From Blastocladiella emersonii ATCC 22665 (Eukaryota > Blastocladiomycota > Blastocladiomycetes > Blastocladiales > Blastocladiaceae), in assembly GCA_025594325.1 (NCBI GenBank), contig JANHCV010000018.1, positions 62,001 to 126,000 of the forward strand: DNA of 64,000 nucleotides, written 5' to 3'. A model generated the notes under the pieces. It saw only the letters and a list, made by a program, of their open reading frames with translations, was not told where the DNA came from and did not search any database. Position numbers and translations under genes: made by a program. Shown here piece by piece: positions 40,872-51,275 of this stretch (position 1 is the first letter of the stretch; each line of letters begins with the position of its first letter).

Positions 40872-42698
40872 ATGAATCACGAATACGATGCCAATGGAGA
40901 CTCGCTTATGGAGCTGGACACCCGGCCGAATCCCGCCAACTGGGACGAATGGATGCCCGAGGACCTTGATGATGGACAGCCGCTCAATCTCGAGGACCGC
41001 GCCGGGATACTACGTGCACAGTGCCTATCGCTGCTTGACCAGCTCGGCGGTTGGAGTGCGGCTGGCACGCTCGACAACGGCGGATCGTCGTGGTCCCTGC
41101 TTCACGGCGGCGCGTGCTACGTGTGGCCGGGTCCGCGCGGTCTCCCGACGCCGATTGACGGGCTGCACAAGCTTGAGGCTGCGCTGCGCGCCGAACTCGG
41201 GTTCCTCGACGACTTGCTCGCCAATCCAGCCCGGATCACTGCCTCAAACGTGGCGTCAAGCAACCTCGCGCACCTCGAGGCTGTCGTCGCCACGCTGATG
41301 ATCGAACCGCACCCCGTCGCCGTGTTCAAGACTTTCACCTACTCGGCCCCGTGCTCCGAGTGCTACGGCGCAGAGCAGCGGCAGCTGTGTGTGTGCAGCC
41401 CCGTCGACCGTGCCACTCGTGAGCTCGAGCGCCGGGTCCGCATCGACGTGGTTGCGGATCACGGCCGGCAGTGGATCAAGCTGCGCGCGAGCGGGCCTCG
41501 TGCGATCATGTCCGAGTTCCTCACGCCCCAGCAGCAGTCGTCCCACTCTTCGAACGGCAGCGCCGGTGGCACGCAGCTGTTGGAGTACGCCAAGTGTGCG
41601 CGGGCCAACCCTGTCCTCGGACTCGTCCCGCAGCTGCATTTCCGCTTCACTCGCGTCGCGGGCGGGCAGCTCGACCCGCGAGTGCACTCGCAGCTTTATG
41701 ATGCTGGGTTCCACGTCACCACCGCAACGCCCAGCGCTTTTGCGAACCATTGCGGTCCAGTCGATCTGGCGCGGCCCGTCCACTGCAACCACTCGAGTCT
41801 TGCATCGCTTGTTCCCACGCTGACCTCAACCATCAACCTTGACTGCTCAACACTCATCGCGCTGACGTCGGAGCTGCCTCACACTCGCGCGCTTCCACCA
41901 GCCGTCGCAGCGCATCCATCCTTTGCGGCGCAGCTCGCGACCGAGCTTGCTTCACCACTACTCGGACCCCTCGTCGCTGCACTGCAGCCGTGCTCCCTGG
42001 TTGTCACGCAGCGCGCACTGGACCGGTTCCGCGACATTCTACGCACCGTCGCTGGCCCGCGCGAGCGGATCCGCGGCATGTTCCTCCTGCCCAGACTTGT
42101 GGCACCTGGTGACGTGGCCGATGGACACGACGACGTGCGCATGTTCGTTGACCCGGTTGCTGAACAAGCGGCAACTGAGGCTGGGCTTGCCGCGAGGCAG
42201 GAATCAGGCGCAGTACCACTGCTCCACCCTGACCTCCGCGAGATTCTCGGCCCGCTCGTGCACCTTCCGCTCATGGCCGGCGTCCCCAACCACGCGTCCG
42301 CACGGTTCACGGAGCTGCGGCGCATCACCGAGGGCGCCGATGCGCGGGCGGCCGCTATCGGTCTGTCCTCCCTGAGCGCGCGCGAGCGTCGGCGACACGA
42401 ACAGGCGGGCACTCGTGCTGGCGCGATCGTGTACGTCAACGGGCGGCGGCCGCGCAGGCTCGAGCGGGCGCGCCTCGACGTTTTCGGGACGGGCGACGCG
42501 CTCGGCGCCGTCACGGTCACGGCCAACGTCTCCTTCGTCCGATCCGTCCAGGAGCTCACCATCCCCGTCCCGGCGTGGACGCACCAGCCGAGGTCGCTCA
42601 CGGAGCTCAAGGCGCTCATGGAGACGCGGTGCAATGTCCTCCCGCAGCAGCTCGAGGCCGAGCGCAGGGCCAAGGGGCACCCGCGGGATCGTGATTAA
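40872..42698 (+). CDS. C7orf25/UPF0415 homologue (DUF1308)
   Basis: Single exon, 608 aa. The N-terminal half has an acidic start, a Cys-rich SAPCSECYG...LCVCSP pair (possible metal site) and the segment RRVRIDVVADHGRQWIKLRA, corresponding to the conserved region before the DUF1308 domain. The C-terminal domain begins with TINLDCSTLIALTSEL, the characteristic LD-x-[ST]-[ST]-LIAL motif, and continues with a region matching C7orf25 around the RFRDILRTVAGPRER segment. Family members are widespread in eukaryotes, soluble, and of poorly defined function; a PIN-like fold has been suggested. The start ATG at 40872 is preceded by a pyrimidine-rich leader and in-frame stops. Confidence 0.7.
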   Translation: MNHEYDANGDSLMELDTRPNPANWDEWMPEDLDDGQPLNLEDRAGILRAQCLSLLDQLGGWSAAGTLDNGGSSWSLLHGGACYVWPGPRGLPTPIDGLHKLEAALRAELGFLDDLLANPARITASNVASSNLAHLEAVVATLMIEPHPVAVFKTFTYSAPCSECYGAEQRQLCVCSPVDRATRELERRVRIDVVADHGRQWIKLRASGPRAIMSEFLTPQQQSSHSSNGSAGGTQLLEYAKCARANPVLGLVPQLHFRFTRVAGGQLDPRVHSQLYDAGFHVTTATPSAFANHCGPVDLARPVHCNHSSLASLVPTLTSTINLDCSTLIALTSELPHTRALPPAVAAHPSFAAQLATELASPLLGPLVAALQPCSLVVTQRALDRFRDILRTVAGPRERIRGMFLLPRLVAPGDVADGHDDVRMFVDPVAEQAATEAGLAARQESGAVPLLHPDLREILGPLVHLPLMAGVPNHASARFTELRRITEGADARAAAIGLSSLSARERRRHEQAGTRAGAIVYVNGRRPRRLERARLDVFGTGDALGAVTVTANVSFVRSVQELTIPVPAWTHQPRSLTELKALMETRCNVLPQQLEAERRAKGHPRDRD

Positions 42699-42926
42699 AA
42701 TTATGAGTTGAACGTATCTCTGAGCTTCGCGTTGAACCATTATACACGACTTGAATCATTCTCTCCGACCAAGGCCACCTATTTGAATCATCCGAATAGA
42801 GTCACCTGCCCGCAGCTGATCGCTGCTCCAAACGGAGCGGCCGCCTCCGCCGCTCTCCTCCTCCACTGCTCATCGCCAACGCTGCACTGCCACGCCCAAC
42901 TATAACCGCTAGTCCTTTGAGACACC

Positions 42927-43794
42927 ATGCAACGCTTCTCGATCGCCCCGCGCGCGGCGCTGCACACGTCCCGGCGCCTGCTCGCCGAGTCCGCGTCTGC
43001 TCCCGCCGAGGCCGCGGCCCAGGGCACCGGGCGCAAGGGCCGCCGCTCCACCGTCGACACGTGGCTGGCCGGCCCCGGCAAGATCTTCGAGACGGCCCAG
43101 CCCGGCATGGCCAACTTCGTCAGCCGCCGCTCCGAACAGCCCTTCCCGATGAACCCGCTGTTCCGCCCCGCACCACCGCTGAGCGACCAGATCCGCGAGG
43201 ACATCTTCAAGTCGTACAACGCCGACCCGAGCAAATCCACCATCTCGAGCATCGCTGTCCGCTTCCGCCTCTCGGAGCAGCGCATCCGCGCCGTCCTCAA
43301 GCTCAAGGCCCACGAGAAGGAGCTGGTCGGCAAGGGCGGCGTCCTCCAGTCCGACTTCCGTGTCGGCATGGAGCGCCTCCTGCGGCACCAGCGCGCCCCG
43401 CCCCTCGTCGACGTGAGCTTCATCAAGCCGATCCGCGCCGACCCGCCCTACCTTCTCGCTCTCGACGAGGACGCTGTCTTTGGCAAGGAGGTACGTTGCG
43501 CATCGCTGGCTCTGCCGCGGTCAGCGGGGCCATGTCGACTTGTCAACACTGGCCCACCCGCCCGCCGACCTTATTGACATTGACGCTCGCGTGCATGAAT
43601 AGGATGCGCTCCATCTCCTCAAGGGCAAGAACGCCGCGCACGAGGGCACCCGTGCACCCAAGCCGGCCAAGGCCGCCGTGGCGGAGCCCCTCATCCGCGA
43701 GACCAAGCGTGGACGCTTCGTCTTCAACCTGTCCGCGTCGGTCCCGCAAGGCCATGTCAAGCGGATCTACAAGCAGGTCCTCAAGACGTACTGA
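42927..43794 (+). CDS. mS45: Mitochondrial small-subunit ribosomal protein mS45 (Bot1p/Mrps35 family)
   Basis: Exons 42927-43490 and 43603-43794 (112-nt intron) give 251 aa. The N-terminus MQRFSIAPRAALHTSRRLLA is a classic Arg/Ser-rich mitochondrial presequence. The Bot1p domain is evident: NPLFRPAPPLSDQIREDIF, the winged-helix-like ISSIAVRFRLSEQRIRAVLK followed by KLKAHEKEL, and a C-terminal FVFNLSASVPQG. The protein is a fungal-type component of the mitochondrial 37S subunit. The intron is longer than its neighbours. Its 5' flank of 228 bp separates it from the C7orf25 homologue, and another mitoribosomal gene (uS5m) lies 1.2 kb downstream on the other strand. Confidence 0.8.
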
Positions 43795-44188
43795 GCTCTT
43801 AGTCGGTGGATTCCGAGGGCAACACCATATATTTCGTATCTTACCTCACATGCTCGCGTCCATCGACCTGCCCGCTGGCCGGTCTTTGCGGTTCACCGTG
43901 CGTCACGCCTTGCGCCGATTCCGTTGCACCCCCTGCGCGCGGTGATTGTTCGAGTGCTGACTTGTGAACGTTCCGCAGAGGCTTGGTTGGACTCGGGTGC
44001 TGAACTCAAGTCATGACACGCTATTTCTGGGAGCAGGACGTGCGACCTGCAGGGCCTTGCAGATCGCGTATAAGAGGGCACGCGTCCCTCGATGACCCAC
44101 GGAAACCAGGTAACTCAAGCACTTTGCACGACCGTAGACCCCTTAGAGGAGTCCCGATTCCATCAACTCGCCCATCACGTCCCGCGCC
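43795..44188. other. Intergenic region upstream of the GPI-protein gene
   Basis: About 390 bp holding the 3' flank of mS45 and the promoter of the next gene. No gene seen. It contains a TATA-like element (next entry). Confidence 0.5.
44069..44074 (+). promoter_or_regulatory. TATA-like box (TATAAG)
   Basis: TATAAG about 115 bp upstream of the ATG at 44189, in otherwise GC-rich DNA. Its position suits a strongly expressed cell-wall protein gene. Inferred from sequence only. Confidence 0.4.
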
Positions 44189-44797
44189 ATGAAGCTCTCC
44201 CTGCTCCTCGCTGGCTGCCTTGTCGCTTCCGTCGCCGCAGCGCCTTCGTACAACAGCGGCGGTGGCTACGGCGCAGGGATCACGGCCCCGCCGACTCCTG
44301 TGCCTTCGACAACTGCCGGATTCCCGCCATCGCAGACGGCCACCTCGACGTCCGCCGTGCCTCCCAAGCCTACCGGCAACTATGGCTCCGGTGGTGGCTC
44401 GGCCGGTTACGACGGTGGTCGCGCCTCTCCGGGCTACAACGGCAACAACGGAGGGACCGGCAGCCCGAACGGCGGAGGCTATGGGACTGGAACGACTCGC
44501 CCAGCGGTAGACCCGAGCAACGGCTACACGTCGCTCGTCAGCGATGGTCGCGCCGCGGCGCCGACCGCGGGCGCAGACGGCTACGGCGCGCGCCCAATTC
44601 CAACTGAAGTTGCGACGGCGCCCGCATACGAAGCTCCCGCGACCGCGACTCGTCAGGCTCCCGCTCCGGCCCAGGCGGCCTCGACCGACTCTCCCGCGAC
44701 GTACGGGTCGCTGTACCAAACGTCCTCGGCGGGTAGCGATCACGCGGGTACGGTCATCGTGGCCCTCGCCCTTGGTTTTGGCGCGCTGCTCATGTAG
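44189..44797 (+). CDS. Secreted, probably GPI-anchored Gly/Ser/Thr/Pro-rich wall protein
   Basis: Single exon, 202 aa. Residues 1-18 (MKLSLLLAGCLVASVAAA) are a clear signal peptide with likely cleavage after A-A-A or A-P-S. The body is low complexity: Tyr-Gly-rich repeats (YNSGGGYGAG, GNYGSGGGSAGY, NGGGYGTGTT) then Pro/Ala/Thr-rich sequence suited to O-mannosylation. The C-terminus has a Ser/Gly site (SSAGSDHAG) followed by a hydrophobic tail TVIVALALGFGALLM, the GPI-attachment layout. No enzymatic domain. It lies between two mitoribosomal genes and ends 194 bp from the convergent uS5m stop. Confidence 0.75.
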   Translation: MKLSLLLAGCLVASVAAAPSYNSGGGYGAGITAPPTPVPSTTAGFPPSQTATSTSAVPPKPTGNYGSGGGSAGYDGGRASPGYNGNNGGTGSPNGGGYGTGTTRPAVDPSNGYTSLVSDGRAAAPTAGADGYGARPIPTEVATAPAYEAPATATRQAPAPAQAASTDSPATYGSLYQTSSAGSDHAGTVIVALALGFGALLM

Positions 44798-44991
44798 GCT
44801 GGTCCTCGAGCACGTTTCGTCCATGTTCCGTCCAATAAACCAATCCATGCAGTTGAGCAGCGTGATGAGTGAAAGGTAAAAAACAACTAAAACTATTGCA
44901 AGCAGATGAGAGGGGCACCGGTGAAGTAGTTCGCGGAGCTCGTCGGGGAGGGGATGTGAATGAAGGAAGCCATGGTGGTCACAACAGCGCT

Positions 44992-45894
44992 TTACTGGCC
45001 GTAGACGAGCTTGCGGACGTCGTGGATGCGGAGGCCCCGGCTCCTTGCCAGGTCGTCCGCGGTCTGCTGCATCTGCAGGGCCTTGAACGTGGCCTTGACC
45101 ACGTTGATAGGGTTCCGCGAGCCCATGACCTTGGCCGAAAGATCCGAGATACCGGCGCAGCGGCAGATCTCGTGGACGTTGGGGTTGGTGCGGATGCCGA
45201 AGCCGGGCGGCGCCGCGCGCATGGTGATGTGGGTGGCCTTGAAGGTGGTGTCGAGGTCGTGCAGGACGGTGCGCTCGTCGTAGCGGTCGACGGCGATCAT
45301 GTTCTTGATGGCGGCGGCCGTCGCCTTCTTCACGGCGCGGGGCGCCTCGGCGTCCTTGCCCTCGCCGTAGCCGACCGAGCCGTTCCCGTCGCCCACGACG
45401 ACTAGGGCGCTCATGCTCATGACCTTGCCGCCCTTGGTCACCTTGACGGTGCGGCGCATCGAGACGAGCGTCTTCTTGAGGTTCTTGGGGATGGCGTTGG
45501 CCTTGGCGCCCGTCGACTCGTACGGGGTCGCCGGGAGGGGCCCGTTGGCCGAGGCGGTGAAGGGGATGGCGATCTGCTCCAGCGTCTTGGCGGGGACGAA
45601 GACGGAGGGGTCGAGCTTCGCAGGGTCCTTGCTGAGCGGCTGGCGCCACATGCTCGTCGGCGTCACCTGCTTCTTGATGGGGAGCATGCGGACGAAGCGC
45701 TTGGGCGTCACCGAGGCCACGAGCGAGACCGCTGGCGTGGGCTGGCGCACGGCCTGCGTGGCCGGCGAGGCGAGCAGCGATGCCGCCTTGGTCGACGAGG
45801 CGAGCGTCGAGCGGGCAAACATGGCAGGGTCGATGCGTAGCAAGGTGGAGAGGATCGCGGCGGCGGGGCGTTGCACTAGGTTGCGCGGGTCCAA
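44992..45894 (-). CDS. MRPS5: Mitochondrial ribosomal protein uS5m
   Basis: Single exon, 300 aa from the first ATG, or 276 aa from the ATG at 45822-45820 (MFARSTLASSTKAA), which starts a better presequence and may be the real start. After a presequence and linker, the S5 N-terminal double-stranded RNA-binding domain is RRTVKVTKGGKVMSMSALVV with GNGSVGYGEGKDAEAPRAV. The C-terminal S5 fold follows: PPGFGIRTNPNVHEICRCAG, ISDLSAKVMGSRNPINVVKA and a short tail. It belongs to the mitochondrial small subunit head/body junction (decoding fidelity region). The upstream region of about 290 bp is shared with the divergent GPCR gene. Confidence 0.88.
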   Translation of the reverse strand: MDPRNLVQRPAAAILSTLLRIDPAMFARSTLASSTKAASLLASPATQAVRQPTPAVSLVASVTPKRFVRMLPIKKQVTPTSMWRQPLSKDPAKLDPSVFVPAKTLEQIAIPFTASANGPLPATPYESTGAKANAIPKNLKKTLVSMRRTVKVTKGGKVMSMSALVVVGDGNGSVGYGEGKDAEAPRAVKKATAAAIKNMIAVDRYDERTVLHDLDTTFKATHITMRAAPPGFGIRTNPNVHEICRCAGISDLSAKVMGSRNPINVVKATFKALQMQQTADDLARSRGLRIHDVRKLVYGQ

Positions 45895-46184
45895 GATTTC
45901 ATGTACGCCGTCGGCGATGGGGCGGACCGCAGCGGCAGCGGCGCGACGTCAAACCCGGGCGAGCCACCCGCAAACTTGATCGGGGCGGCGGTCAGGCCGC
46001 ATCACATGATTGTTCGACGCCATCTTCGAGACGCGTTTCTCCCGGCCGGGCGCCAGGCCGGGCGCGCTTGGATCAGGCCGCCCGATCGACCACGCTCGCG
46101 CACGGACGCGATCCGCTCCATGAAACCATGATATCGAGACCGCACCTGCTGCAGCCCAGAGCGCGGGCACCAAGACCGCACCTG

Positions 46185-49100
46185 ATGCACCCCGCGCGGC
46201 CGGCATCGTCGAGGCCGCTCGCCGGGGTCGGCCTCGTCATCGTCTTGCTTCTCTTGCTCCAGGCGAATGCGGAAACGTTCAAGGTCGCCGTAAACCTCCC
46301 GTTTGACGACCCCGGTACGTTCGAATGCACGACTCGGGCAAGCAGCGCCTAAAGCTGCCTCCGTCGTAGACTCGGGCCCGTCTGTGCGTGGTATCGCCAA
46401 AGCCCTCCGCCTCATACTGCCCGACATCAATGCGGCCGCTTACCCGCACAACTTCACGCTGGTCGAGATAACGAGCGGACTCAGTGAAATCGAGGCATCG
46501 GTGGCCGGGCAGCGCGCTGCTCTCGACATCGGCGCGCACGCGGTCATAGGGGATTACTGGAGCTCGACTACGATCCCAACTGCACTGTCTCTCGTACGGG
46601 CGCAGGCGTGGCAGTGCTCCGGATCGGCTTCCTCTGCAACGCTCTCGGACAAAATGAACTTCCCGTACTTCTGGCGCTCCATGCCGGACGACCCACAGCA
46701 GGGCCTGCTGCTCGCCCAGTTTCTTCGCAACACCGGCTGGACCATGGTCAACGTGATCTCGTCGGGTGACAGCTACGGACAATCCTTGATGGCTTCGTTC
46801 ACCTCGTCCTGCTCGCAAATGGGTATCACGTTCGCTTCTAAGCACATCTTTCTGCCTGGTCAATCGAACATGTCTGCCGCTCTCGATACCATCAAGGCGA
46901 CGGCCACCGGCATCACGGTGATTCTCTGTCATTCCCCGGATGCACTACGTATCCTTGGGCAAGCCGAGTATGTCTTGATCAGGATCATGTCCACGGACGA
47001 TAACTCACGCGGTGAACGCACCCCACTTGTAGCACAAAGGGCCTAATCGGGCCAGACTACGCATGGGTACGCGTGTGGGCCTTCTTCGCCACGATCTATC
47101 TCGTCGCTGACAGTATTGCTTTCCGAAACAGATTGGAACTGAAGCCATCTCGTACATCTTCAGCCTCGCTGGTGGCGCTTCGGACGCCGTTGCTTTGCGC
47201 GTCACGGATCGCGTCATGTTCAGCTTCCCGCATCAATCCCCTTACAATGCCAACTACACGGCGTTCTTGCAAAAGTGGGACGCAGCTTTCCCCGGGGTGG
47301 ACGTGGAGCCTTACACCACGCTCTACCTCGATTGTCTCTACATGGTGGCACGAGGCCTTGTCAAGGTACGACGTGCCCCGATCCGCGTACAACCATTGCT
47401 GCTGACTAGTTTATCTTCTGGCCGTGTAGCTTTCAAACATGTACGGCCCAGCGGCGGTGACGAACCGTACTTACCCGCACAACCTCAATGACTTTCTGGA
47501 TCCCTTCGCCGGGTACTCTGGCTCCGTCAAGTTCACGAAAGCTGGCGAGCGGATTGGGTGCGGATTACTCCCCTAGTATAGGCCGCTCCGTGTTCATCAT
47601 CTGACGTGCATTTGCTGTAGGGCGTTTGGCATTTACCGATACGAGGCGGGCAAGACCGTCCTGGTGCAGCGACCGGATCTCAACGGGACATTGGTTCCCG
47701 TCGTTCCGCTCGAGTTTTACGGCGGATCGCGCACTCTTCCTCGCGATCGCCCGTACCAGGAGCCTCTCTGGCCGGACTGGACGCGCGCGAGTGTAGCAGT
47801 TCTCGTTGCCTTTGATCTGCTTGCAATGATCGGCATCTTGATGGTCGTCGTCTACTTGACCATTCACCGAGAGACGCGTGTCGTCCGCAATCTGTCTTAT
47901 CCGTTCCTGTGCCTGATCTCGGTCGGTTGCTTGTTGCTCCTGACCAGTAACTTGATGGCAACGGGGGTCGTCACCCCAGTGCGCTGCAACCTCACGCACT
48001 GGCTTTTCTGGAGTGGCATCCTGATCCCGATCTCGGCCTCGGTCGCCAAGGCGTACCGCGTACGTACCGAATAATGTACTTCTTAAGAACGTCGGTCAAG
48101 CTGACACAACCTTCTTGTACGTAGATCTGGCGTATATTTGACAATCGGGCGCTCCTCATCGCGAATCAGCTCAAAAATGGCCCTCTCTTCGCTGGCGTCG
48201 CAGCCGTGCTTGCTGTCGAGTTTCTCATTCTCACGTTCTGGAGTTTCTTTACTCCGGCACAGGTTCAAATGGTCTCGGCGCCCACGTACTACTACTACGA
48301 ATGCACAAACGAGAACTCGTGGAATTACCTTCTTTTCATCGGCGGCTCGATGCTCTGGGCCACGCTGAACTTGATCGTGCTGATGTGGCTCGCCTTCAAG
48401 ACCAGGAACGTGACGTCGCAGCACGGCGAGTCCCGCTACTTGTTCTACACTGCGCAGAACATCTTCTTGACTGGCGGAGTAGTCACGCCGTTCCGCCTCT
48501 TCAACTTTGCCGACCGCACGCTCTCCTCGTTCCTCGTCTCTTCCTGGCTGATCACCTTCTCCGCGCTGTTCATCTTCTTTGCGCTCGTAGGCCGGTTACT
48601 TCCGCTTATCCGCGCAGCTCAACTCACGGCTCCGGCCATCGTCGTTGGGGGCGGCGGTGCAGGAATGCCCCCTGCTGGCGCTGGAACGACTGGGACTGGC
48701 GGGACGACCAACGTTGGGGCGACCACGTTCCGCGGCAGTTCACCGGCGCTGGGAGCGGTTGTTTGCGATTCGGTACGCTCAGGGTGATGCTTAACGACCG
48801 CGACCACGACCACGACCATGACCATGACTAAGTCGATTCGTACCGTTTCACTAGGCAATGCACCTCAAGGCGGCGCTTCCCGTCAAGACCGGACTTGGCT
48901 TCTTCTCGACATGGGTTCTTCATGCCGTGACGTACTGCCAGAAGGAAGGCACGCTGGCCATGGTGCCCGCGCGCGGCCCGCATGGGATTGGAACCGTTGT
49001 CCAAGCTGCGCAGGCGACCATCAGCTCCTCAGGTTCTCATCGTACCATGTGCCTCAAGATTGTCGTTGAGGACCGTGTCTGGCTGCTGCAGTTCTCCAAG

Positions 49101-49532
49101 GAAGAAGACGTCCAGGTCTGGCTTGAAGCGCTCTCAGCGGCACACAACATCACGGCCGGGACGTATGGGACGAACCAAACTGCCGCGGCGATTCCCGGCG
49201 CCGCAGCAATCCACAAGTCGAGCAGCGCGCTTGCTCTCGCGCGAGTTGCTGGGCCAGTCGTCAAAAACACTGGAAGCATTAGTTCCGTCAACGACCCTGA
49301 CAACCCAACAGCTGCCGCTGCTCCTGGTACCGCACGTGGCCACGCCGTACTTACAGCAAATCTGAACTCGAGCCTCAACTTGCTTCCATCCTCTGGGTCG
49401 CAAACTGAGCTTCTCAAGCTGGCCAAAGGTAATCACAGCAGCAGTGTCGTTACTCACGGATCCTCGGCGCGGCCATCAAGCCCGCTCCGCCAGGTTGACG
49501 ACGGCGGAAACGACAGCGATAGTGACTGTTGA
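46185..49532 (+). CDS. Class C (GABA-B-like) G-protein-coupled receptor with C-terminal PH-like domain
   Basis: Eight exons (46185-46314, 46370-46967, 47033-47066, 47132-47365, 47430-47557, 47621-48059, 48125-48772, 48855-49532), all GT-AG with phases that fit, give 962 aa. Residues 1-29 are a signal peptide (an in-frame ATG at 46128 would add 19 residues). Residues ~30-425 form a type I periplasmic-binding ligand domain (GDYWSSTTIPTAL, FPYFWRSMPDDPQQG, GWTMVNVISSGDSYG, KGLIGPDYAW). Seven TMs follow from about 433 to 670. They include the GABA-B-like CNLTHWLFWSGILIPIS, AKAYRIWRIF at a splice junction, and FFTPAQV after TM4. The tail after residue ~738 reads like a PH domain, with a closing helix EEDVQVWLEALSAA, and ends in Ser/Asn-rich low complexity with an acidic terminus. 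Likely a plasma-membrane nutrient or metabolite sensor; the ligand is unknown. Confidence 0.85.
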
Positions 49533-49974
49533 CGGTTGTATCCACTGCTGCAATGATTTAAAACCATACCATTGACAAAACCTTGTACTTGGAATAATGT
49601 TGGGCATGAAGACTTTGTCGTTGAATCGCAAATGTGGCGCGACGCGTCGTGGAACGCGGTGACCCATATCAAACGAGTCCGTCACATCGATTAAGCGCTT
49701 TGGTGCTGTCCTTGTGTGCGGTGTCAGGAGGTGATGTTTCGCGGAGACCCGCACGAACGAGTGGCATGAGAAGGTTCTACGGATGACGAACGGCAGATGA
49801 GAGCGAGAACGACGCGCGTACGAGAGTTCAGTTCAGTTCGCTCACCACGGAGGGCCAGCCGCACCGCCGCGCCGCAACCGAACCCTGAAGAGCGCGAACA
49901 AGACGTTGATCAACCACAACGACGGCGGTTCTCTATTGAGTAGGGGTGAGGCCAAGCAGACTAGACTGCAGCTG

Positions 49975-51275
49975 CTAGGAGGACAGGGCGGCGGCGGGCG
50001 TCATGTACGGCTTGATGTGGGCGTACTCGTCGTCCGACTGGTCCCACGGGATCGTCACGGACACGCTGCCCGACACGGACGTGACCTCGTGCAGCCACCC
50101 GGGCGGCGTGTACAGCGCGTCGCCCGGCTCGAGCAGCGTGCCGAACGGCTCGGCCTCGCGCACCCGCGGGAACTTGGCCAGCGTCCACGCCACCGCCTCG
50201 GCGGTCCCGTCGTGGCCGTCGCCACCGTTGGCGCGGTCGCTGTTTGTGAAGGCGGCCGTGCGCTCGCCCGTCCGCGCGCTGATGCCGTACAGCTGCGTCA
50301 CGTTTGGGACGCGGCTGACGTGCGACGGCAGGCTCGGCGAGTTGGACAGGTACAGGTTGCCCGTGTCCTCGGCGTCAAACTGCATGAAGTACTTGGCCCC
50401 GATGATCTGGAGCAGGAACCCGTGGCACCGGTCGTAGTGCAGCCTGTCGGTGTCAGTGTGGTCAGTGTGGTTAGTTCCAGGGTTGCAGGGGGCAGCGATC
50501 GTCGCGTCAGCACGCTGTTAGTGGGCCGGTCGCAGGCAGGCTAGGCTAGGCTGGGCCCACTGAAGGGTGGCCGGCCAAACGCAGTGGGGGAGAAAAAGTC
50601 GTCGTACGGCGTGACGCATCCGGGCGACGAGACCCACGCCTTGACGAGCGCCGGGTTGATCCGGTCCTGGTCGGGGACCGTGAGGCAGCTGGGCCGCAGC
50701 AGCGCCTCGATCTGCAGCGAGTCGCGGAGCGGTTCCGGGACCACGGCGCGGTAGTACATGCGGCGATGCTCGCTGCCGCCCCGCTCGGTCTCGGTCGCGG
50801 TCACGGTCACGGTCCCGTTCCCGGTCCCGGTCACAGCAGCAGTGGCGGGAGGTGCTTGGCGCAGCAGGACGTGCCCGACGAGCTCGCGCGTGTCCACGGA
50901 CTCGCGGGAGGTGAACCGGTCGTCGTCGACAAAGGATCGCCCGTCGCGCGCACGGAGCACCTCGACGGAGACGGTCTGCGCCGGCGGGGCCCGCTCGCCG
51001 TCCTCGCCGTCCTCGCCGCTGCCAGCACCGCTCGCGCCGAACGGGAGCAGGTGCCGTACGAGTCCAGAGCGCTCGGGCGCGCCGTACAGGTCGGGCCCCG
51101 TCCAGGCCGCGAGCGCCGCCGCCGGGAGGAAGCGCTTGATCAGCAGCGGGCGGCGGTTGCGGAACCGGGCAAAGAGCTCGGGCGTGAGCTCGCTGGCGGC
51201 GACGACCTTGGGCGGCCGCGGGGCAGGGAGTGGCATAGCGGTGGTGATCGTGTTTCGCTGCATTGGATGATACAT
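49975..51275 (-). CDS. JmjC/cupin-8 2-oxoglutarate oxygenase (right-arm copy)
   Basis: Exons 51275-50608 and 50443-49975. The predicted 378-aa protein is identical to the left-arm copy, including HxD (225/227), Lys240 and His341. Promoter and 3' flank to 49757 are identical too, so both copies should be expressed alike. Downstream it faces the 3' end of the GPCR gene instead of the 35656 ORF. Confidence 0.8.
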
